64,000 nucleotides of DNA, from positions 16,720,001 to 16,784,000 of the forward strand of contig JAWHQI010000019.1 of assembly GCA_033032865.1 (NCBI GenBank), given 5' to 3'. This DNA is from Dactylorhiza incarnata (Eukaryota; Streptophyta; Magnoliopsida; Asparagales; Orchidaceae). This document shows positions 55,863-64,000 of the stretch, in pieces; position 1 is the stretch's first letter; every line of letters begins with the position of its first letter. Under the pieces are notes generated by a model. It searched no databases. It was given only the letters and a program-made list of their open reading frames with translations, and was not told where the DNA came from. The translations under genes were made by a program, and so were the position numbers.

Positions 55863-58800
55863 ATAATCCACTAGAACAAATAGAACACTCATGGATCCTG
55901 TCATCGGTGCTTCTATGCTAGACTATCCTGCCTCTGTCTGCACCGGCCTCTGGTGCTGCAACGTCTCCTCGGTCCCCTAAAATGATAAGGTCCACTGGTC
56001 GTTAGTCAAAAGACTAAGCCAATCCCCCACCCCTCCCCAGGTGACTCCTAGGCACCGTGCGGGAAGGATGAAGCAGAGGACATCAAGGGGTATAATCAAA
56101 AGCAGATTACAATGAATCTAACTACGGAAGGGTCTATCGCTATGCAATAAATAGTATAATGAGTAAGCAGTAAGAGGTACAACAATAACAAGTATGCCAT
56201 AGTAATAGGTAAAGCAGAACTAAGCATAATAGTAATAAGGACACAATACTAAAGAAGTGTAACCTTGATTTATAGGAATGCACATACAAACCTATAGACC
56301 AAGGGGTCGTTTAGCAGGGCCTATTGTATAAAAAGTCCCATAACCAATTTATACGATAGGGGTCAAGGTTGAAATGCAATGTTTATGCTATGTCAAGCGA
56401 GGTTATGCAGTTTAATGCTATGTTCATATAAGTGCAACTCACACACTTCGACTCTATGCGCACAGACCTTTAGTTCCCCCGTTTTGGAGCTAGCAAAACT
56501 CCCAGGATACTTCCGTAGTGGCAAACGGAAGCGGTGGGTTGGGCCTCGCCCACCTCTAGGTTGGTATCTGCACTACCTTACCTAGACCTATCATACGCCT
56601 CAATTCTAAGAACCCAACAGCGGAGCTCCTGTGTACTCTTACTGGCTAGTCCACCAGACTTTTCTTGGTAAAGTGTTAACCACACTTATCGAGCCAAAGT
56701 ATCGACATTGGTGCGACGACCGTCAATACTAATGACCCACCACCATTATGCACATGCAGTATGTTACCATATATCTCCGAGCCCTAAGCTCCCCGGGCTA
56801 ACCTGCCCGTCACCATAACCTTCTGAGCCACCAGCTCGTCGGACCATCCCGACCGTACCAACAAGCATTACCGAGTCACAAGCTCACCGGACTAACTAGT
56901 TTGCTGCTATAAACACCGAGCCTACCACTCGTAAATCCAAACCAACAAACCTCCCGTAAACACGGGGTGTGGGTATGTGCATTATTAAGTTAATCTTTTA
57001 CAACATCTTACTCCTACAATTTATGGTTAATCTTAGACTTCCCGAGGTCAACCCTGTGAGGGGCTCGCAGCGGTACTAGAAGCTACGATGGGATGATAGC
57101 TCAAAGCTCCCTTTCCCAAGAAACTTAGTGTTATTGGTATCTACCCATAAGATTACCCCTCTTAACACTTCACTTGAATTATCTTCCTAAGTGTTTTCTG
57201 ACTCCCCGCAGGAAAGGCGATCTTTCGTAAATCCCGAGCATAACTTTACTCTTAACTCACCAAACACACTCTCATCACCTAAAATCTTTTTTGGTGACTT
57301 TCAATCTCTTCAACTATGCTAGGTACACCAACTACCTTCCATTCCCACCTAATGACCTACATGTTACTTAAATCTTATGGTTTTACTATACGAAGGCCAA
57401 ATGAGTTATATGAGTTGCATTAGAGGAGGTACTCCAATTATTCATCCAAATGACCTAAAATTATTACTAGGAGTCTATCATGACATTATAAGACTAAATC
57501 CAGGGGATCATACTTTTCCTTAATTATTTGGCATTTATTATAATTTCTCCAACATTGGCCAAGTAAGAAAATTGAACATGAAGTGTAAGATCTTCTTGTG
57601 ATATGCCCCCCATAAAATTATGAAAAAAATTTGATCTCAAAATAACAGTAAATACAGAATATCACATTTACAGTAAGGTGTTGGCCTCTAATTATAATAT
57701 TAAATAATTATCAAAAATTAGAAATTAAAGAAGGAACCACCAAAAATACTTGTCCGAAAATTATGGAAAAATTACCGGACCTCTATAATGATCAGAAAAG
57801 TTTACTAACAGAGTTTCATAATTTTTAAAAACCATCAGGTCACATAAATAAATATTTCAAGTAAATCCAAACTAGGGGACATTGTGAAATAACCTACTGG
57901 TAAACAAATCCAATAATTATACAAAAATTCACAGAGTTTTCTAATGCCCTAAAATGTCCTATCCCCAAGTTTCACAATTTTCCAGAGAATATGTGGCCCT
58001 AATTTATTTATCATAATCTTAAGGCAAAATAGTTGACTTGTGAATGATGTACTAATTAGATCAATTCAAAAATTACACTAAAATTACCAGAGGTTTATAC
58101 CATGATTATATGAGCACTACCAAACTTTCATCAGTATCTAAGATAAATTGAGCATGTAAATTCCTCTTATAAGAAAGTGCCCCAAAACGGTTATAACATT
58201 ATTCAGAGGGAACAAGTGATCCTAAAATCCTCGTAAAATTACCTCGGACATATTTACACCCTATGAACTTATATACCAAGTTCCATGACCATTCAAGGAC
58301 ATATGACCCTATGTCATTCACAAGGCCCAAACTGCAACCCTAGGGTTTCAACTAGGTTCCTAGGGCATATCCACCCCAAATCACTCATGGGGGTGTTTTA
58401 TGTGATCCTAAACCAGTGGCCAAAGTTTCATATCATCTTGATGAGATTTGACCACCTAACCCCAACAAGTAGACCTTTGACCTAATTTGACCTAGTTTGA
58501 CCAAACCTGGGTTAATTATCAACCCAACCAAATTAGTCCCAATTGGGATGAAATTTTTACCAGGGCCATATAATAACCCTAAGAAGCACCCACCAAACTT
58601 TGGAGGGGATTGGATGTCATTAGACCCTATAATTAATTAATAAGTTATTTATTGAATTTTTACAAAAACCTTAGAAACATGTTCTCCAAAAATTCCATTT
58701 TTGGATATGATTAGGGGGTTAGTATAATTAGACTATTATCCAAATTTCAAGTCAATATCGTTAACCAATAAAAAGTTATTCAAGAAATAGTGGTTGTCCT

Positions 58801-60474
58801 ACCCTAGGGACTAGTCCCACCAAATTGATCCTACATGGAGCTACATTGCTCCTTTTAAGCTGAAACAAATTTTAAATTTAAGTACACACCAAGGGATACA
58901 ACTTTAGTGTTGGCCACTTTTTCATCAGAGGAGGCTAAGTAGTTTCTACAATTTATTCAAAATACTGCATAAAGTGTGACATAATTACAATACATAAACA
59001 TTTAAATGAAATTAATTCAGCACACATCTTGGAGCAGATAAAATGACGCATGGTCATCTTCCTCCTTCAGCCAAGGGCTGAGATCAACCCATCCTGGGGC
59101 ACATTGGAGGATGAATTCCTGGCCACCTGAGCTTGTTCCCCGCCGGCCAATGCCACCACCACCTCCATTGAGGTGGTGGCCGGCGATAGGCGGTGGTTGG
59201 CCGACCGGAGGTGGTCGGATTAGGGATTTCTGGAATGGTCAAAAGCTCAAAAACGAGCCTCTTTTGGTGGCTTGATCCGATCCCAATTTGGCTCAAATCA
59301 AGCCCCAAGTCGATAGAGATCTAGCACTAGAGGAGGAGGGGAGGATCGAACCTGTGTGGTGGCCTGAGGTCATGGATTCCGGCAGGTTAACATGGACGGA
59401 GCTCGAGCTTTTGGTGCCATTCCTCCTCTGGTTTTCAGTGCACGATTCCTCTTGCAATGTTGGGGGTTTTCTTCCTCTCACTCCTCTGAAGGTGTTAAAG
59501 AGGCCAATTGAGGCAGTGGGGGAGGTTTCTCGATTTGCCATTAATGGCCATTAGTGGCGATTTCAGTTTCACTTGGGGGAGATGAATAGGGGGACTCAAT
59601 GTGGTCGGGAGAAGGCTAGAAACTCCTCCTCTAACCAAGAGGAGATGAATGGGGCCATTGACAGAGGAGATTGGAGGTGTTTTTTTCCTCCCCATTAACT
59701 CCCCCTTCTCTCTCTCTCTTTCAAATTGGGCTTTCTCTCTCCTAGCCTACTTTCTTGAAATTAAATGTCCAATTCAGCATCACCCAACCCTATTAGGTGG
59801 TGGACCAACTCAATTTGGTCTAGCCCAAGTGGATTGGGCTTGATTAGGTCAAAATAGGTCATTTTGACCTAAATTTAGGATAAGGTTGACTTTGGTCAAT
59901 TTGACCATTTGGGTTGACTCCAATGGGTGGCTAGTCACCCATTGGCCTCCCTTAATGGTTAGAAAGGTCTAAATAGGGTCAATTTGGAAAGGTGAGGGTC
60001 AATTGACCCTTAATAGGCTACTTTTGACCAAAATAGGGCTAGGATTGACTTTGCTCAAATTGGAGGCCCCATGATGGGGAATTTTGGTCCATTGGGTCCC
60101 TAGTAGCCTTATAAGTGTTGGGGCAAGGTAAATTTGGCATGGAGGAGGAGAATTGACCCTAATTGGGCTACTTTAACCAAATTAGGGTTATGGTTGACTT
60201 TGGTCAATTTGGCCTCTTTGGTAGACCCCAATGGGTCCCTGGTGCTCTAAGGCGACCCTTAATGGGTTAGGGATGTGATGGTGTGGTCAAAGGATCAAGG
60301 CGAGGCCCTAAAGTCCAACCCTAGGCTTGTTAAATAGAAATTATTATTTGCAGACCACTATGATTTTCCTCCTTCTTGCCTATGTTCGCATGGTATTAAG
60401 TGCTTCCTATGGTTTTGTCATGACCTAGTCATGACAAAACCAACTTCGGGGTCTAGTTGTTTGGGGGATGTTAC
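55863..60474 (-). repeat. Gypsy-1 5' LTR, outer part
   Basis: On the minus strand it starts TGTAACATCCC at 60474. It contains the TTGACC-rich zone (58450-60300), a GC-rich block with CCGCC repeats (59100-59400), AT-rich DNA (57300-58900), and the GAGC-N5-GCTC dyads (56780-56935). The LTR continues at 26982-27273. The open frames in it (for example 59288-59554) are not supported as genes. Confidence 0.86.
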
Positions 60475-60599
60475 ATCATCCTAGGTTAAGCATAACATCA
60501 TTTCATGAATTCTCAGAGCAAGGTATCAATAAGAGCAAGTATCTACACTTTTCTGATCCGTATCTAGTTAGGAAATTATAGTTTGCTAGCTGTTGTGTC

Positions 60600-61200
60600 T
60601 TAAGCTAGGTGTAGTGAGGTGTTCGTTTGTAATTTTAGTCGATTACTCCAGAGCGTAGTGCATCGAAGTTGGCTCTCTGGTTTGGTGATGAGTCCTCGGG
60701 TGCCCGCAGTGAGTCGATGATTGAGGAGTTGCGTTAGAGTATCGAGGCGTTGTCGAGGCAAATGGTCGTGCTGCAGGCGGAGATTCAGATGTTGATGGAG
60801 GATACTATAGGGCAGCGTCCTAGGGTGCTGATAGGCTGCGGTGTCGAGGAAGGGAAAGAGGAAGGATGCCGATAGTGCCAGCCCTGCCCCAAGTAAGAAG
60901 GGCAAGCATCTTTAGGTGATGGCTCTTCAAGGTGCTCTGAATAATGATCTATTTTGCACTTCGTGCAAATAGAAGGGGCACGGCGCCAGCCATTGCTGGT
61001 CAAAGGATAAGGTCTGTTATCAATGTGGACAGAAAAGGCATGTTAATTTCCGGTGTTCGCAGTTCCAGTCGGCCGGCCAGCAACTTGCTCATACGGCTCT
61101 CGCACCGCCACCACTTTAGGAGTGGCAGTTACATCGAGGAGAGGCCAAGTTAAATGCAGTAGCGAAGGAGGAAGCGCAGTTTTCCTCCCAGGCGTTTTCA
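60600..61200 (+). pseudogene. gag: Gypsy-2 gag remnant with two zinc knuckles
   Basis: In the forward frame at 60955-61056 there are two tandem CCHC knuckles. The first reads CTSC, stop, KGHGASHC and the second CYQCGQKRHVNFRC, the RNA-binding end of a gypsy Gag. Upstream, 60600-60950 is Gag-like but broken by stops (for example near 60736 and 60914). The stretch 60475-60599 shows nothing clear. Confidence 0.75.
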
Positions 61201-61239
61201 GGTTAGGTTTTGACCTAGTTCATTTGTTGGCTTGCGGTT

Positions 61240-62230
61240 GTGGATTTAGATTCTCGTTATATCAATTTTATGCGAGTTAAGGTAGACGACGTTGAGCGTG
61301 CATTCTTTTTTATTCGTGTTTTACTTGATGTGTTGACTAGAGAGTTTCATAGAAGGTCATCGTTAGGTTTTTGAATGTTTAGCGGATCACCTTACTGTTA
61401 AGTTCCCCTTTGGTGACTCTGTGATGTTGGGTCAGGGTGTTTAGAGTTGTCCTATCATCTTAGGTGATTTCTTTGCTTTTGTTAATCTAAGGGTGGTAGA
61501 CCTGGAGGTTTTCGATGTGATTTTGGGCATGGATTGGTTGTCCAGATATGATGATGGTATCCAATGCAAGGTAAAGCGTTTGGACTTCAAGATGGACATC
61601 GGTCAACCCTTGATTGTGTGTTGTCTTTCCGCGCTAGGTTTTCCCGATTATCTCCGCGATGTGTGCTCAGAAATTTTAGTTTCTGGTTGGTTTTCTTACC
61701 TTATTTCTATGCTAGAAACCGTTAGTAGTTTGCCGTGTATCGAGGATTCTTTTTGTGGTGCAAGAGTTCCTGGATGTTTTCCCAGTTAATCTCCCTGGTT
61801 TTCTATCAGTGAGAGTTGTGGAGTTGCTTTTGACCTTGAGTCGGGTATTCGTTCTATTGCTAAGGCACCATACCCTTTGGCCCCGCATGAGTTGGAAGAG
61901 TTATGCACTCCGTTAGATGAGTGGATGCAGTGTGGATTTTTCTGGCCTAGTTCTTCGCAATGGAGTGCTTCCGTCTTGTTTGTGAAGAAGAAAAATTGTT
62001 CGATGAGATTGTGTATCAATTTTCGAGAGCTGAACAAGGTGACCATCAAGAACAGGTATCCGTTGCCTCAATTTGATGATTTGCTTGATCAGTTGCATGG
62101 TAGTTTGTTCTTTTCAAAGATTGATCTTCATCCAAGCTAACATCAGTTGAGGATACACGAGTCGAAGGTTCTGCAGTCTGCTTTCCATTCTCGGCTTGGA
62201 CATTTCGAGTTCTTGGTAATGTCCTTTTCC
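61240..62230 (+). pseudogene. pol: Gypsy-2 pol remnant: protease and truncated RT
   Basis: The protease region near 61310 has lost its DSG site (now DVL), but the later FDVILGMDWLSRY (61511-61549) is typical of chromovirus pol. RT starts with [11 protein letters not shown] (61871) and includes [22 protein letters not shown] and [13 protein letters not shown]. It breaks off near 62230 at FEFLVMSF, before the catalytic Asp pair. Several stops and frameshifts lie between. Confidence 0.85.
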
Positions 62231-62489
62231 TTTTAGGTGTTTCCCTCGCTGGGGATAATTGGGAGGTGTTGGAATTAAGAGACCCTTATCGTGAACATTG
62301 ATCAGGGATCGGGTGATCTTTTGAGTGCTAAGAAGAAATTTTACCTGCATCTATTTTCCTAGCCCTCTTCGGTTAGCGTTTTGATGCAGCGAATGCTATC
62401 TTATCTCTCCCTTCGACCTTTGGGATTCGTTTGTGTTCTAAGTTTCGGTTCCAAGTTTCGGGATGAAACTCCCTTTTTGGTAGGGTGAC
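62231..62489 (+). other. Gypsy-2 deletion junction and polypurine tract
   Basis: RT, RNase H and integrase are missing. GGTAGGGTGAC before TGTAACGCCCC is the probable decayed polypurine tract. Nothing else is recognised. Confidence 0.65.
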
Positions 62490-62992
62490 TGTAACGCCCC
62501 TGAATTTCCAGGAATTATTTTAATCCTTCATAGACGTCATTGTTGACGTAAGGGCATTACGTTAGTGCGAAGTTAGAAGTGTGTCGTCGTTTGTCCATTT
62601 TCGCGTTCATTCGGTCAATTTGACCAAATTTTGGAGTGTGCTTGATTTGGAAAATGTTACGTTAGGAAATTAAATTATTTAATTTTAGAAAGGCTCGTCA
62701 AAGTTTCATTGTGATCTAAGCGTTATTTGAGCCCCAGTGATTTTTCAAAGAGTTGTTTAATTATTGTCGCCGCAATCTTCAAAAAAAATAAATCTTGAGT
62801 TTGGCACGTCGGATTTTGATTCCGACTTCTCCGTTGGATTCGTAGCGTCGACGTTTGTCTCCGATGCGATTTTCGTTGGAATCGGTGACCGTTGGTTCGA
62901 CCATTCTTTTCTCATTATTATTCGTATTATTATTATTATTACTAATTATTGTATGATCGGCTGTCATCCATTATAAATCCATTATATGTTTA

Positions 62993-63035
<43 letters not shown>

Positions 63036-64000
63036 TATGTATATATTTCTACTATTCTTCTTCCTCCCTGATTATCGAGCCAGTGGTTTCGAGAGAAAGA
63101 AAGAGGCAAAAAGTGAGCTTCAGTGGAGCTTCCGAACGCCGCCGCCGGAGCTCCGGTGCACGAAATCGTCGTCGGAGCATAGATTTGGAAAGCTCTCGTC
63201 GTGCTCTTCGCGTGTGTGGTAAGTTTTGTCCGTTTCGTAGATTTTTGGCGTTAGGGTTAGCAGACCAAATTTTGTATTTTGTCCAAATCTTCGTAGATTT
63301 TTCGTGCTTAGGCCGTGCGTGAGACGATCCTTGGCGTGGAGGGCTTGAGAGGCCGTTTTACGGTGGTTCGAGTTAAGGCAAGTGGTGGTTAGCTCTTTCC
63401 CCCTTTTTTCTTGTGCTTTTCTCCAGAACTCTTTTTGACTCTCTTCATAATTGGTAATAAGTGATGTTTAATGGTTTGCCTTACTTTAGTTTTTATTTGA
63501 GGTTGTGCTGGTAGTCTAGGGATGGTCTTGATAGAAGCAGGTTGGGCTTGTTTAGAAAATGAAAAGGGAAAATTTTTTTGGGTGACTAGTCAAAATCGAC
63601 GGGACATCCCATCGATTGACGGGACCTCCCGTCGATCGGCTTGACCATCCCGTCGATCCTTGGTCTCAGTTGTTAGTCTTTCCTTTTTCCTATTTTTCTC
63701 TAAGTAAAAATCGATGGGACATCCCGTCGATCGACTGGACCTCCCGTCGATCTGCGGGAACATCCTGTCAATCAATGGCTTTAGCTGGGAAGTGGTTTTT
63801 ATGTGTTTGGGTGCTTAAGTAAAAATCGACGGGACATCCCGTCGATCGATTGGACCTCCCGTCGATCGGCGGGACCATCCCGTCGATCTTGATCTGAGCA
63901 GGGAATTTGTGTTTTTCTGTTCTAAGTTAGAATCAACGGCTCTTCCGGTTGATCGACGGGACCACCAGCTGATCGACGGGACAGCCAGTCAATTTTGCCT
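62490..64000 (+). repeat. Gypsy-2 3' LTR, cut by the window end
   Basis: It starts TGTAACGCCCC. It includes an ATT repeat (62996-63027) running into a TATATATA tract, a candidate TATA region. A GC-rich leader with CCGCCG (63090-63220) ends in GTAAGTTTTG, which could be a splice donor. The higher-order dyad array lies at 63593-63990. No gene is supported. Confidence 0.78.
63593..63990 (+). repeat. Higher-order dyad array in the Gypsy-2 LTR
   Basis: Four units of about 115 bp start at 63593, 63707, 63822 and 63930. Each begins AAAATCGACGGGACATCCC or a variant and holds three adjacent dyads of about 20-22 bp, for example ATCGACGGGA-CA-TCCCGTCGAT at 63825-63846. The fourth is diverged and reaches the window end. 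Confidence 0.85.

Larger units (their letters stand above)
1..60474 (-). mobile_element. Gypsy-1: Ty3/gypsy chromovirus-like element, partial and split by nested insertions
   Basis: On the minus strand the order is 5' LTR (60474 down to 26982), primer site, gag (26780-25644), a short remnant (14423-14328), protease (1884), RT and RNase H (to 1). The rest of integrase and the 3' LTR lie beyond the left edge. The element is interrupted by a solo LTR (1885-14327), Copia-C (14424-25643) and Copia-A (27274-55862). The protease frame (FDTGASHSFIS) reads on across the ATGCG target duplication from 1880 into 14328, which confirms the join. RT wording and the FIDD active site suggest the Del/Tekay chromovirus branch; that assignment is from family knowledge and moderately sure. 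The LTR adds up to about 4.9 kb, large for the family. Many CAG codons have become TAG. Confidence 0.88.
60475..64000 (+). mobile_element. Gypsy-2: old Ty3/gypsy element, right part
   Basis: Decayed gag-pol (60475-62489) is followed by a 3' LTR starting TGTAACGCCCC at 62490. The left part lies beyond the window because Gypsy-1 is inserted here. Pol is internally deleted: RT breaks off and the LTR follows within 300 bp. It is the outermost and so the oldest element seen. Confidence 0.82.

Noticed and set aside
59288..59554. Possible host exons in the GC-rich block of the giant LTRs (also 3078-3356)
   Set aside because: Frames are not conserved between the two LTR copies and show no domain.
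63216..63230. Donor-like GTAAGTTTTG in the Gypsy-2 LTR as the start of a host gene intron
   Set aside because: It lies in an LTR leader without a coding exon; kept only as a possible leader splice site.

Overview
This is plant nuclear DNA made almost entirely of nested LTR retrotransposons. The primer sites match plant initiator-Met and Asp tRNAs, and the Copia elements carry Sirevirus/Maximus-type gag, integrase and multiple polypurine tracts. The Ty3/gypsy elements look like chromoviruses, with LTRs of up to about 5 kb. There is no sign of an ordinary host gene, rRNA or tRNA. The species cannot be named; a repeat-rich intergenic region of a flowering plant with a large genome fits best. Element names used here (Gypsy-1, Gypsy-2, Gypsy-N, Copia-A, -B, -C, -S) are local labels.

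Layout from oldest to youngest. Gypsy-2 (+) supplies the right flank: a decayed gag-pol at 60475-62489 and a 3' LTR from 62490 past the window end. Gypsy-1 (-) is inserted in it. Its 5' LTR is 26982-27273 plus 55863-60474, its gag is 25644-26780 and its pol is 14328-14423 plus 1-1884, running off the left edge. Three insertions split Gypsy-1: a 4.3 kb solo LTR of a related family (1885-14327, target duplication ATGCG), Copia-C (-) at 14424-25643, and Copia-A (+) at 27274-55862 (target duplication ATAAT). The solo LTR is itself split by Copia-S (+) at 3291-11428 (duplication GAGAC). Copia-A is split by the non-autonomous Gypsy-N (+) at 33153-39086 (duplication AACAA, inside the RT reading frame) and by Copia-B (+) at 44141-54564.

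The striking signal is regulatory. Each of the seven LTR families carries its own cluster of short near-perfect DNA palindromes, mostly 13-28 bp and often 20-22 bp; five of the clusters contain inverted pairs placed just upstream of, or near, a TATA box. In Copia-A, -B and -C the family motif recurs next to a large extra gene downstream of pol, which in A and B also has a TATA-like box. In Copia-B and -C it occurs a third time inside the coding sequence at the end of gag; in B it forms a 33-bp, 11-codon tandem repeat. The extra genes of Copia-A and Copia-C share a homologous core at the same residues, and those of A and B contain introns. A self-encoded DNA-binding or anti-silencing regulator that co-evolves with its own operator is the hypothesis most worth testing.

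Most gag and pol genes are broken by stops and frameshifts. The best preserved are Copia-B pol (one stop), the Copia-B extra gene (open once one short intron is removed) and the Gypsy-N zinc-knuckle ORF.
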